Under the pieces are notes generated by a model. It saw nothing but the letters and a program-made list of their open reading frames with translations, had not been told where the DNA came from and did not search any database. From assembly GCA_036785705.1 (NCBI GenBank), contig JAWUZG010000135.1:3534001-3598000 (forward strand): DNA of 64,000 nt, read 5' to 3'. The stretch's first letter is position 1. Every line of letters starts with the position of its first letter. The position numbers were made by a program, and so were the translations under genes. Positions 34,544 to 44,259 of this stretch are shown here, in pieces. Origin of the DNA: Acanthornis magna. Taxonomy: Eukaryota; Chordata; Aves; Passeriformes; Acanthizidae.

Positions 34544-34637
34544 CTTGGTGTTCCCAAGTGATCCTTGGTACTGGGCCAAATGCTATTGCCGCTTCTAGCA
34601 ACAAACCCCAAACTGCGTAAAAAGCACACAGAGCCAT
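34544..34637 (-). CDS. SEMA4D: SEMA4D-like exon 1 (start codon, signal peptide)
   Basis: ATG at 34,637-34,635. It encodes MALCAFYAVWGLLLEAA, a signal peptide, then FGPVPRITWEHQ, and ends CAAG before GTAAG, in phase 1. The upstream leader exon is not identified. Confidence 0.85.
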
Positions 34638-34639
34638 CT

Positions 34640-36414
34640 TCAGTGTCCTTGCTTTTCGGGGTTCGCTGGGTAACTGCGTTTCTCTGGCAGATGAAATGCA
34701 AATCTCAGGGAGTATTAGAGACCAGGCAATTCAGATCTTGAGAGCAGTGCAATAAGGGAGGCTGGAACAACTGTACAAATACATACTTTTCAGCAGATCA
34801 CTTCAAGAGAATGCACATTTTCCAGGATGCTGCACACAGAGACTGCCCATGGACTCCACAGGCTGCAGAGCTGCTGAGAAGTGTGGCTGAGTGCCTTCTG
34901 TTTCGCTGGAGAAATAAATGATGCTGTGCAGAGAGGAAGGAAGTAAGAAGAAAAAGCAAACCAAATACTGCCAAAAATAGCACTGATCTTGTAGTATTTC
35001 TACAGCTGTCTGCATAGCTTAATTTGGATACAAAATACATTGGTGAAAACCGTATTCTTAAAAACAAAACACACACAACATGGCAAATAGGCAATAAGAG
35101 ACACCAATCATTTCAATCTAGAATCCCAAGTATAAATACTTGAAGTGTCAATTATGTTTAACGCACAAAACTTGACACTTGCCTATTCTTTCAACAGTCT
35201 GTCAAAGAAAATCCCACCTCTCCAACAAAAAATAAAGATAACAAAAGTTACTATGACTTAATCAGAGAGCAAACGACATGAGAAGTACAGCATTAACAGT
35301 AAGTATGATTACACAAATCTGCTGTACCTCCCACCCTCGGGATCTTACAGAAGTGGGCTCTAGCGATGGCAGTGAATTCTCGCAGGAAGCAGCAGATCGA
35401 CTGTCCCTTCCGATGCCCAGAGACAGACCTAGGAGCTGTGCTCAGCCCCTTCCCCCGGGCCAAGTCTCTGATACACCGATATACCTGCCCCTCCTCGATA
35501 GCTCTGCTCCCCAAGAGAAAAGCCCTCAGCTAAGAGAAGTGCAGCCAGGTGCACTCCTCCCCCATGGGTACATCTTTTGTCTCTCTTAAGTACCGATCGT
35601 TATTGTCTCCCAGCAACGGCTGGGACAAAATCCCCGAAGAGGAAAGAAAAAACAAAAGGAAAAATCCTAACCTCCACCAGCACCTTTCCTCCAAACTGAG
35701 AATTTTACATACCCTGCTACTGCCTGCTGGTCGCTAACACACTGTGCACAGCAACTGAACCTTTTGTTCAGTTTAAGCTTGGAGACTGCAGTACATGAAA
35801 TCTACTGGGATCTCTAATCTGGTTTCAAGGTTGCCTCCATAAATATTACCACTTCTGTATCTAGAATATTTGTAGATTACACCAGCCCCTAACTAATGCA
35901 ACCAGAGCCATGTATTAGGAAAATGCCTTCCTTTTTCTCATATCCCAGGCTGGTAGATCAAAGCAGACTGCACCCAACCCTCAACTGTCCTTTACACATT
36001 GATCAAAGCACAGAATGCTTTTTTGAAAAGGAAATGCCATTGAGAGTAATATGCCATGTGTTGTCTGAAAAAAGGATTTGCTAATAAAGATCCTGGTGTT
36101 ATTCAAAATGTCAGGATGAAATTGCGAAGAGCCCGTTGTCACCTCGACCTCCAGTTCAAAGCACAGACACTAGAAAGGAAAGCTTCCTGTCTCTGACCAT
36201 CTCCTGGCCTGGCTCTGCCAAAAGACCACGTGCAGTATCAATAACTGATACCATGTGAATCATTCCCCACAGCAGTGTAAGAGAAACTATTTCAAAATAC
36301 TGCTTTGATAGATGCTGATACCTCTCACAGCCAGGAAAGAGAGATCTAAAGAGCGGGAGAGAGGGTGGAGGACAGCCTACAGCACAGGGAAGTGCATGAA
36401 GTGGCACAAAATAA
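34640..36414. other. Intergenic or 5' leader region of the SEMA4D-like gene; nothing recognised
   Basis: No conserved exon is seen on either strand. A 5' untranslated exon of the SEMA4D-like gene could lie here or at the 38.1-38.5 kb CpG island, but the sequence alone does not show it. Confidence 0.35.
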
Positions 36415-36620
36415 TATAGAATCACAGAATGGACTGGGTTGGAAGGAACCTTAAAGATCATCTCATTCCAAACCCTCTGCCATGGTCAGAAACACCTTCC
36501 ACTAGACCAGGTTGCTTCAAGCCCCATCCAACCTGGTCTTGACACTTCCAGAGGTGGGGCATCCACAGGTTCTCTGGGCAACATGTGCCAGTGCCTCACC
36601 ATCTTCACAGGGAAGAATTT
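36415..36620 (-). mobile_element. CR1 LINE 3' fragment
   Basis: Begins TAGAATCACAGAATGG, the reverse complement of the CR1 3' end, then GGTTGGAAGGAACCTTAAAG and the CTTCCACTAGACCAGGTTGC stretch. It is 5'-truncated, as usual for CR1. Confidence 0.9.
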
Positions 36621-37532
36621 TCTCTGTATATCACAAGTGCTGCCACATCACCAGCTGTCAGTATCTTCCTGCTGCTCATCCCAAACTGAAACAACCATCA
36701 TCAGTTTCATCCCTGGCTCCCTGATGGCTCTGAGTCCCCTGGTGCTGACATCCAGTTCTCAGTTCTGCCCTGATGTTGCAGGACATTCTCCGTGCCCAGA
36801 CACGGTGCTGAGACTTTCCTCCAGCGCATAGCTGCACCTCTCAGTGACATGTGACTCAGCCAGCTGCACACACGTGGCTCTCTGCTTTCCTCGTGTGCCT
36901 GTCCCCAGGCTCGGAGAGCTTGTTTGCTGTCCGACCTCACACCCATACTTGCTGCTTGTGCTGTCTTCTATGAACTACAGCTCCTCACCCTCTTGCTGAA
37001 CGGAAATTTTAATTTAAGGGCAAGAGGTTTTTTCCTCTCCCTGTTTTTCACTCATCTCTGCCCATGTAATCCCACAGTGCATCACTGTCACTGACAGCAA
37101 ACTCCTCTGTTACATAAGGACAGGCACAAACCTGCCCTTCCCTGCCTGCCCTGTTTCCTTTTCTGTATTTCTGCTTTCCAGGTCTCCTCACCCCATTACC
37201 ATGGGTGGATTTGGTTTAGTTCTGCTGCTACAGGTGTAGCCACTGGAGGCTCAATAAAAGTTAATTAGTCTCTCTGCCAAACCCTTGCTATTATTGCACT
37301 GTCCTCATTAACGCACTTCTTAGTCTCATCCCCTCCTTGTGTGTGAATATTTTACACACACAAGCAATGGGAAATTTAATTTCCTGTGAATCACAGAATG
37401 ATGTACTCCACTGCTAGCTGTACAAGGAGCGTATGGGACATTAACAGCCTCTGGTAAAGGGCAGGCAACAATATTTCTAAATATTTGATTCCAGAAAATG
37501 CCTCCTAGTGGGATGCACTAACAGGATATTGA
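36621..37532. other. Unassigned between CR1 fragments
   Basis: No gene recognised. Short open frames at 36,439-36,946 overlap the CR1 and show no domain. Confidence 0.4.
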
Positions 37533-37690
37533 TAGAATCACAGAATAGGTTTGGGTTGAAAGGGACATTAAAGCACATCTAGTTCCACCCCCCCTGCCAT
37601 GGGCAGGGACACCTTCCACTAGACCAGTTGCTCTGAAACCTGTCCAAGTTGGTCCTGAACACTCCCATTCACACCACTGGCAAATGAATC
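37533..37690 (-). mobile_element. CR1 LINE 3' fragment
   Basis: TAGAATCACAGAATAGGTTT, GGGTTGAAAGGGACATTAAAG and CCATGGGCAGGGACACC are typical of CR1 in reverse orientation. Confidence 0.9.
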
Positions 37691-37859
37691 CAGGACAGAG
37701 TTTTAGAAACCAGGAAGGTTTCTCCAAGACAACCTTTTTGCGAGGGGTATGTTGAAGAAAGCAAACGTCTTGTGCACCTCCCCTGGCAAGCAGATTCAGG
37801 CACCACATCCCAGCAAGGTGCAGGGAGAGCAGACACCCAGACTTTCTAGCGTCAAACCA

Positions 37860-38084
37860 CACCAGGGGAGGCTTAGGCCAGACATTGGGATAAATTTCTT
37901 CACATTAGGGGTGATTAGACACTGGAATGGGCTGTCCAGGGAGGTGACTGAGTCATCGTCCCTGGAGGCCTTTAAGGGAAGACTGGATGTGTCACTGAGT
38001 GGTCTGGTTGATATCGTGGTGTTGGATCACAGGTTGGACTCGGGATGATCACGGAGGTCTTTTCCAAGCTAATTGGTTCTGTGA
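37860..38084 (+). mobile_element. CR1 LINE 3' fragment
   Basis: Contains AAATTTCTTCACATTAGGGG, CACTGGAATGGGCTGTCCAG, GGAGGCCTTTAAGG and the end GGTCTTTTCC ... GGTTCTGTGA. The 3' end is fused directly to the CpG island. Confidence 0.85.
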
Positions 38085-38467
38085 ACCTCTCCGCGAGCCC
38101 TGCACCGAGCGCGGTACCACCAGGCCCAGATGTGCGTGACTCCAGGGAGCTGCCGCCGCCACGCCGCCGTGACAGGGACCCTCCCTTAGCCCCGCTGGGC
38201 GGGAGGGACCCGCCGCCACCATTGACAGCCACCTACCTTCATCAGAGCAGCGCCCGCCGCCACGACTGGCACCCACCCCACTGATCAGAGCAGCGCCCGC
38301 CGCGCCTTCCCCGCCCTTCGCCCTTCCCGCGGCTTCTCTCGCAGCCGGAAGCGCAGGTGGTCGCTTCCGGCCGTTGCTAGGCAACGCGGCATGGCCGCTT
38401 GGCCGTGGCGGATCCACTTCCGGGTTCGCGGCACTGTCACCGGGTCGGGGGCGGTGACAGCACCACC
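38085..38467 (+). promoter_or_regulatory. CpG-rich promoter of TMCO1 exon 1
   Basis: Dense CpG, without a TATA box. A perfect palindromic RFX X-box GTTGCTAGGCAAC sits at 38,373-38,385. ETS-type CCGGAA/TTCCGG sites are at about 38,345, 38,364 and 38,420. The ATG follows at 38,468. The SEMA4D-like gene points the other way, so the island could act in both directions (inference). Confidence 0.7.
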
Positions 38468-38537
38468 ATGAGCACCGTGTTCGCCAACGCCCTCCTCATA
38501 GTATTTGTGTCCGTCTGCACCGCGCTGCTGGCGGAGG
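38468..38537 (+). pseudogene. TMCO1: TMCO1 exon 1, isolated
   Basis: The frame reads MSTVFANALLIVFVSVCTAL then LAEG. This is the first membrane helix of TMCO1, a small ER membrane protein linked to calcium leak and to the ribosome-associated translocon. In known orthologues exon 1 ends at about this Gly and ITW follows. Here the exon end GAGG is followed by GCGAGC instead of GTGAGC, a GC donor. No later TMCO1 exon (coiled coil or second helix) was found in the remaining 25 kb on this strand; MHC-like and CR1 sequence follows. It is either the start of a gene split by rearrangement or a duplicated promoter plus exon. Identity of the exon is confident; function is doubtful. Confidence 0.75.
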
Positions 38538-39159
38538 GCGAGCCGGGCAGGGTGCGGCTGTGTCCGCGGAGCCGCCGGCAGCTCCCCCGAGCGCTGGGAG
38601 AGAGCGCGTGAAGGGGCAGCACTGGGGGCCCTGGGGAGGGGCGAAGACCAGGGTAGGGGGCTGTGAAGAGGGGCTCGGGGACTCGGGCCAGCGCTTCCCG
38701 CACCCACAGCACCTTCAAACCGCTCGGCACGTCTTACAAAAATAAAAAAACAACCTCCCCTCAAAAAGACCCAAATAACAAGACAACCAACCAGTTCCAC
38801 CCGCTCGTCGCACGTCTTCCGAGGGACACCAACCCTCTTCCGGCTCCTCTTTCTCCCGAATCCCACCTCCTGCTCCTCCTCCCTCCATCCCTCCTCCGCC
38901 GTTCCCCAAACCCTTCGCACCTCGCGGGAGGAGCGGGGATGGAGGCGGGGCAGGTCGGGATGCGCAGCGCGGGGCTCTCGGCTGCTCCCAGCCGGTGGGG
39001 GCGGGCGGAACCCGGCCCGGGGAAAAGGAGAGGGACACGGAAAATTGGGGACTGCAGATCCAAACTGGGCCTTGGTGGGGACTTGCAGCCCTTGGGGCTC
39101 CTCTGGGGAGCCTGGAGATCCGGGAGGGGGGAACGCAGAGAGGGGTCGGGATTCCAGAA
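38538..39159. other. GC-rich flank, nothing recognised
   Basis: Continuation of the CpG-rich region. Open frames on both strands are Pro/Arg/Gly-rich and have no family signal. Confidence 0.4.
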
Positions 39160-40060
39160 GGGCAGCACTGGGAGTGACTGGGCTGTACTGGGATCACACT
39201 GACATCATACTGGCAGTGACTGGCATCATAGTGGGGGCAACTGGAACCATGCTGGAGCAACTGGGAGTGACTGGAATTGACTGCAAACATGCTGAGGGCT
39301 ACTTGCATAGACTGGGAGTGTCTGTAACCGTACTGGGGGTGATTGGAAGCACACGGGGAGCAACCATGACCACGCTGGGGGCAACTGGGAGCAAGGGGGA
39401 GTTACTGAATCTACACTGGGGGCAACTGGGCCTGACTGGGACCATGCTGGGAGGGACTGAGATGATACAGGAAAGGACTGGGACTATACCGGGGGCAACT
39501 GGGACTAAAGAGAACAGAACAGCTGGCCCCATGCTGGGGGAGACTGGGATCACACTGAGGGTGACTAGGATCATAGTGGGATTGACTGGGAACATGCTGG
39601 GGGCAATTGGGATCATGTTGGGGGCAACTGGGAGATACTAGGAGCAACCGGGATCATACTGCTGGTGACTGAGACCACACTCAGGATGAGTGGGAACAGC
39701 TGTGAGCAACTGGGATCGTGCTGGAAGCAACTGGGACTAACTGGGAATGCCTGAGTGCGTGCTGGAAGCAACTGGGACTAACTGGGAATGCCTGAGTGCA
39801 TGCTGGAAGCAAGTGGGATATGCTGGAAGTGACTGGGACATACGGGGATAACTAGGAGCTCACTTGGGCAACGGAGAGTGACTGGGAATGACTACGAACA
39901 TGCTGAGGGCAACTGGGATATACTGGGAATGTCTGTAACGATACTGGGGTTGACTGGGAAAATGGGAGCGACTGGGATCAGTGGTGGAGAACTGCGACAA
40001 TGCTGTGGGAAATTGGGAGTGACTGGGATCATACTGGAGGTGTCAGAGCTCACGCCGGGG
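39160..40060. repeat. ACTGGGA-type minisatellite upstream of copy 2 promoter
   Basis: Units such as ACTGGGATCATACTGGGGG repeat irregularly for about 900 bases. The same repeat, reversed, lies upstream of class I-like copy 1 (1,990-2,480). Confidence 0.8.
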
Positions 40061-40079
40061 GCCCCAGAGGGGATCCCGG

Positions 40080-40270
40080 GAATTCCCAGGGATTCCCCCT
40101 TTCCCCCGCGCTCGCTCGGGCACTGTCGCGTCTCCCGGCCTGCGCCGCCGGAATCTGCCCGGTGACCGATGACGTCACGAGAAGCTCAAGCTGCCATTGG
40201 CGAGCAGGAAATAACCGCGCCAATCGCGGGGCCGGAGGCTGCTCTGGGGGCGGGGCCGCAGCGGAGCAGT
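40080..40270 (+). promoter_or_regulatory. MHC class I-type promoter with SXY-like module, copy 2
   Basis: TGACGTCA (X2/CRE) at 40,170-40,177, ATTGG (Y, NF-Y) at 40,196-40,200, CCAAT at 40,220-40,224, and GGGGGCGGGG before the ATG at 40,274. Nearly the same sequence is reversed at copies 1 and 3. Confidence 0.75.
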
Positions 40271-40273
40271 GCG

Positions 40274-40506
40274 ATGGCTCCAGCGCTGGGGCTGGGGGCG
40301 CTCCTGGGGGGGTTGAGGGCGGAGTGGCAGCCCCGGCACCGGGACCCCCCCACACTCTCTTATCCGGCACCAGGGCCCTCTGTACCGCTCTTCCTCCGGC
40401 CGGGGCTCATCCAGTTCGTGGTTCTTGGATACCTGCACGGGACCCGTTCGAGCGGGGCCGGAGCCGAGCCGGAACATTGGGATTCCCGGCCTAGGATGTG
40501 AGTGCC
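40274..40506 (+). pseudogene. MHC class I-like exon 1 and truncated alpha-1 exon, copy 2
   Basis: The ATG at 40,274 opens MAPALGLGALLGG, the best preserved leader of the three copies. It is followed after a short GC-rich stretch, in an uninterrupted frame, by PGLIQFVVLGYLHGT and AEPEHWDS. The latter matches the class I alpha-1 domain pattern GLPQFVVVGYVDG...EHWDS. A donor-like GTGAGTGCCCCCGGCACAGCC follows. The alpha-1 part is much shorter than a full exon of about 88 codons and lacks its front. No alpha-2, alpha-3 or membrane exons are recognised. Class I alpha chains present peptides with beta-2 microglobulin; this fragment cannot. Confidence 0.7.
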
Positions 40507-40509
40507 CCC

Positions 40510-41035
40510 GGCACAGCCACTACCGACCTCTGACTCTGGAACCTCCCTGAATATCGAGTTTTGGGAACCGAGGACCCCTTGCGCCCTTTTTCCCCTACAG
40601 TGAGATCCCCTCTGCACCCCCTTATATGCCCTGCACACCCTTTCCTGGCCATCCCGCCTCTCCCAATCCCCCGACCCTTTTTCTTGACCCTGGGACACCC
40701 TGGACCTCCACTGCTGCATTTCCCAGCTCCCAGACCTTCTTTCTTGAACACTGGGGTAACTCCCTTTGCTGGGCACAGGGATCCCTTGGATCCCCCCGTC
40801 CCTCCTCTCAACTCCCTGCACCCCCATTTCCTTCAACCTGGGACCCCCTTGAGACCCCCTTCTCCAGCACCGTGGCCCCATGCACCCCCTTATCCTGCAC
40901 CAATTCCCCCGCACCCCCTTTCCCGCCCATGCCGCCTCTCCCTGCCCCCATGCCCCCCTTTCCTTGACCGTGAGACCCCTCAGACCCCCTAAAATCCCCG
41001 TGTCCCCCACGTTCCTCGCTGCCTGCCTTTCCTGT
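40510..41035 (+). repeat. C-rich minisatellite, reverse of the G-rich MHC-associated array
   Basis: Units like CCCCCTTTCCTTGACCCTGGGACCCC are the reverse complement of the 485-1,724 and 42,404-44,190 arrays, in keeping with the opposite gene orientation of copy 2. Open frames here are low-complexity. Confidence 0.75.
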
Positions 41036-41043
41036 TTGTGGCG

Positions 41044-41160
41044 CTGTCAGAACCTGGCCCGGGGCTCCCCCAGTTTGTGGTTTTGGGGTATCTGGGCGGG
41101 ACCCCCTTTGAGCAGGGCCAGCGCGAGGCGGAACACTGGGATTCCTGGAGCCGGCTGGGT
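41044..41160 (+). pseudogene. MHC class I-like alpha-1 exon fragment
   Basis: Reads LSEPGPGLPQFVVLGYLGGT then PFEQGQREAEHWDSWSRL and ends at a donor-like GGTGAGTGCCCCCGGCACAGC. This is a clear match to the front half of the avian class I alpha-1 domain. It duplicates the fragment at 40,396-40,500, including the same donor-side sequence, so it may be the original exon position with the first as a partial tandem copy. The frame is open only over the fragment. Confidence 0.75.
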
Positions 41161-41634
41161 GAGTGCCCCCGGCACAGCCACCCCCGGACTGGAGATGCTG
41201 CGGGTCTAGCACAGCCAGAGCAGGGAGAGTGGGGGGGTCTGTGGGCATAGGGGGATCTGTGGGAATGGGGGGAGCCGTGGGGCTGGAATGGGAAATCGTG
41301 GAGCTTGAACAAGGATATAAAAATTAAAGTGGGATCAGCACCTACGGTGCGAGATCCCCAGATCACTGCCGGGCGGATCCGTGCTGCCTTCCCGAGCCCC
41401 ATCCCGGCTGTTACTGGGTCACAGCTCCCGGATGCCGAATCCGATGAGGATGATGATGATAGCAGCGATGATGGACGCAGTGAGCTGAGATTCCAGCCGG
41501 GTTATGGCTCTGGGATGCACAGGACGGTGAGGAGGAGGAACAACCTCATCCTGCTGCTCTGCATTCCCAAATTCCTCTTCCCCCATTTTCCACTTCCCAT
41601 ATTCCACATTCTCAACCTCACCCCAGGAAACGCA
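41161..41634. other. Unassigned, possible MHC-locus remnant
   Basis: A minus-strand frame (41,419-41,607) ends in a hydrophobic stretch ASIIAAIIIILIGFGIREL then stop, which could be a membrane exon. The plus-strand frame over the same bases is Asp/Ser-rich. Neither can be tied to a known gene. Confidence 0.3.
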
Positions 41635-42310
41635 GGGGTGTCCTGGGGTGGCGTAGTGATATCTTGTATTCCTTATCGTTTGTATGCTTGACCAGAATAT
41701 GGTCCTGTAGCTTTAACTGTGTCCTGCAGCCGAGAGAAGCTCTGCCAGCACGGGATGTTTTGGGAATTTTGGGAATTTTTGGGGGTTTTTTCCCCGGTTG
41801 TTCTACAGGGGAGTGAGAAGGAAGGGACACTGTTTGGGTGGGGTTTTTTTCCATCAGTTGATGCTGCTGGTTGCTGCTGCTACCGGTGTGGCTGCTGCTT
41901 GGGTTTTTAATTTTTTATTTTTTTTTTTGTTTGGTTTGGTTTCGGTTTTTTGGTTTTTTGGGGGTTTTTTTTGTTTGTTTGCTTGCTTTGGTTTTGTTTA
42001 GTTTTGTTTTGTTTTTCCCCTGGGATTGTTATTTCGTCGTTTTTGGACCTTTTTCTTTGCCTTGCTTTCTCATCTGAGAACCTGAGGAGCCCCGGAGGAC
42101 AGCAGACGAGAATCGTCCAGGGAGCCACCAGTGGAACTCCACCCGGCCTCTCCAGAGACCCCGGAAAGGGGAAGCCACGCCTGAGGAAAAGGACACTAAA
42201 GTTCATCAACTGTTTATTCAGGTTTAATGACCCTTTTTTCCGTTTCCCCTTCCACTGTGTGGTCTGTTAATTAAACAGTTCTTATCCCACTTTCAGCTGA
42301 GATATTCTGT
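41635..42310 (+). mobile_element. Possible LTR or retroelement fragment with T/G-rich interior
   Basis: It begins near TGTCCTGGGGTGGCGTAGTG and includes a T/G low-complexity run (41,905-42,025). Later come GTCTGTTAATTAAACAGTTC, containing a polyadenylation-like ATTAAA, and CCCACTTTCAGCTGAG. The layout resembles an avian LTR with U5 at the right, but there is no second copy here to prove it. Confidence 0.35.
41905..42025. repeat. T/G-rich low-complexity tract
   Basis: TTTTTTTGTTTGG- and GTTTTGTTTTG-type runs. Apparent frames are Phe/Leu/Gly and are spurious. Confidence 0.85.
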
Positions 42311-42403
42311 TTGCTATGGGGGAAGGGGTGCCGGAAGTCTTTGCTGTGGGGGAGGTGTTTTATTCAGAACACTTTCCACCTAGGAAAATTTTCTCTAATC
42401 CGA

Positions 42404-44190
42404 GACAAGGGGGTGGGGAACTGGGGGGACATGGGGATTTAGGCAATCTGAGGGGTCCCGGAGTCAAGGAAAAGGGAAGCTGGGGATGGGGGCGGGATCG
42501 TCAGGGAAAGGGGTGCAGAGGACGATTGGTGCAGGATAAGGGCTGCTGGGGAAGGCAGTTTCAAGGGGGTTTCAAGGGTCAAGGAAAGGGGAGTGTAGGG
42601 TCTTGGAGAGGCGGGATGGGGATTGAAGCGGTTCCTGTGCCCAGGAAAGGGTGTACAGTGGTCCTCAGTTTCAAGGAAAGGGGAGTCATGGGGTGGGGAG
42701 CCCCGGAATAGCCAGGAATGAGTGTCCCAGAGGTCCTCAGTGTTAAGGAATGCGGGTCTGGAGGCTGGGAAAGGCAAGAACTGGCATCCAGGGGGTCCCA
42801 GAGTCAGGCAAAAGGGGAAGGCTGGGGACTGGGGCAGATGGGATGGCCAGGAATGGGGGTGCATGGGGCTCCCAGAGTTGAGGAGGAGCTTCAAGGAATT
42901 GCCAGTGCCTGGAAATGGTGGCTCAAGGGAGCCCCAGGGTTAAAGAAAAGGGTATGCAAGCACTGGAAGAAGTGGGATGGGGGTACAGGGGTCCCTGTGC
43001 TCAAGAAAGGGGGGGGTCACATGCTGGAGAGACATGAGATGGGTCAGAAACAGGGTCCGGGGGGGGTCCAAGGGCCGCACAAGGGATTCAGGGGCTGGCA
43101 GTGCCTAGGGATGGGGGTTCAGGGGGGCCCCAGGGTCAAGAAAAGGGAGTGCAGGGACTGTGAGAGGTGGGACATGGTGTCCATGGGGCACCTGTGTCCA
43201 GTAAAGGGGAGTCCCGGGCCCCCAGTGTCAGGGAAAGTGAGGTCACAGGGTGGGGAGAATGATGATCAGGAATGGGGTCCCAGTGCTAAGAGGGGTTTGG
43301 AAGCTGGGAAAGACAGGATGGGGTACAGGAGGTCCTAGGGTAAAGAAAAAACTGGGAGTGGGGACTGGGAGAGGCCGAATGGAAGGGAAAAGGGGGTGCA
43401 GGGGGTACTCGTGTGGGACAAAGGGGTGCAGCAGGGTCCGAAAGCTGGGAAGAAGGTGCAAGGGGATCCCAGTGGCCAGGAATGGGGTTTCAGGGGGGTC
43501 CCGGTGCCATCTGAGGGGGCTCAAGGGGGTCCCGGTGTGGAGAAGTTGGTGCAGGGGGTGTCACTAGTGGGGTTGGGGGTGCAGGGGAGTCCCAGTGCAC
43601 AGGAAGGAGGGTGCAGGGCAGTCCCAAGGACAAAGAAATAGCGGAAGTGGGATGGGAGGTCCAAGTGGTCCCCAGTGTGGAGGAAAGAGGAGTCATGGGG
43701 TAGGGAAAGCCAGGACAGCCAGAAAGAGGTTTAAAGGGGTCCCCAATGTTGAGGGAAGATGGAGTGGGAGTGTGGGAAAGGCAGGAATTGGGGTGCAGCA
43801 GGTCCCAGGGTAAACGAAAAGGAGGGTATGGGAGCTGGAGAGGCGGAATGAGGGTCCAGGAGGTGCCAGGGTCAAGGAAAAGGGAGGGTTTGGGGCCTGG
43901 GAGAGCAGGAATGGCGAGGAAAGTGGCTGCGGAGTGGAAAAAGGGGTACACGGAGGATCTCACTGCTGGGGAAAAGGGTGCAAAGCCTTCTCGGTTCCCA
44001 AAAATCGAGATTTAGGGAGGTCCCAGGGTCAAAGAAATGCGGGTGCAGATACTCAGAGACATCGGAGAGGGGATCAAGCGTGTGCAGGGCCGTGCTGACG
44101 TCCAGGAATTGGGAGTAAGGGGGGATTCCCTTTGCAGGATGAGGCGTGCAGAAAAGTCCCTGTGCAGGATAAGGGGGTTCACGGTGCCGG
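42404..44190 (-). repeat. G-rich degenerate minisatellite, MHC class I-associated block (copy 3)
   Basis: Same repeat family and orientation as 485-1,724. From 43,025 to 43,640 it aligns almost continuously with 485-1,100. It lies downstream of the minus-strand exon 1 at 44,254. No alpha-1 exon is recognised inside. Confidence 0.75.
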
Positions 44191-44204
44191 TTCCGGGGCT
44201 GCCA

Positions 44205-44254
44205 CTCCCGCCTCACCGCCCCCAGGAGCGCCCCCAGCCCAGCGCTGGAGCCAT
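44205..44254 (-). pseudogene. MHC class I-like exon 1, frameshifted, copy 3
   Basis: The minus-strand ATG at 44,254-44,252 opens MAPALG, then a small deletion relative to copy 2 shifts the frame to WGRSWGR and a stop. A full promoter module lies upstream. Non-functional 5' remnant. Confidence 0.65.
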
Positions 44255-44259
44255 CGCAC

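Larger units (their letters stand above)
16007..34637 (-). pseudogene. SEMA4D: SEMA4D-like gene, 5' part only, one nonsense codon
   Basis: Eleven minus-strand exons join in phase to about 479 codons, from a signal peptide to late in the sema domain. The start AFGPVPRITWEH, the exon with LLLSEDKNVLFVGAREV, and [27 protein letters not shown] and [20 protein letters not shown] identify class 4 semaphorin SEMA4D. Nearly all donors and acceptors are GT/AG. Family knowledge: SEMA4D is a membrane protein of about 860 residues that signals through plexin-B, with sema, PSI, Ig, transmembrane and cytoplasmic parts. Here everything after the eleventh exon is missing. Codon 354 is TGA (17,884-17,886), where related proteins have Arg. 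An LTR abuts the exon 4 acceptor and ERV B sits in intron 1. Most likely a truncated pseudogene copy. A sequencing or assembly fault, or a functional copy elsewhere, cannot be judged here. Confidence 0.85.
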
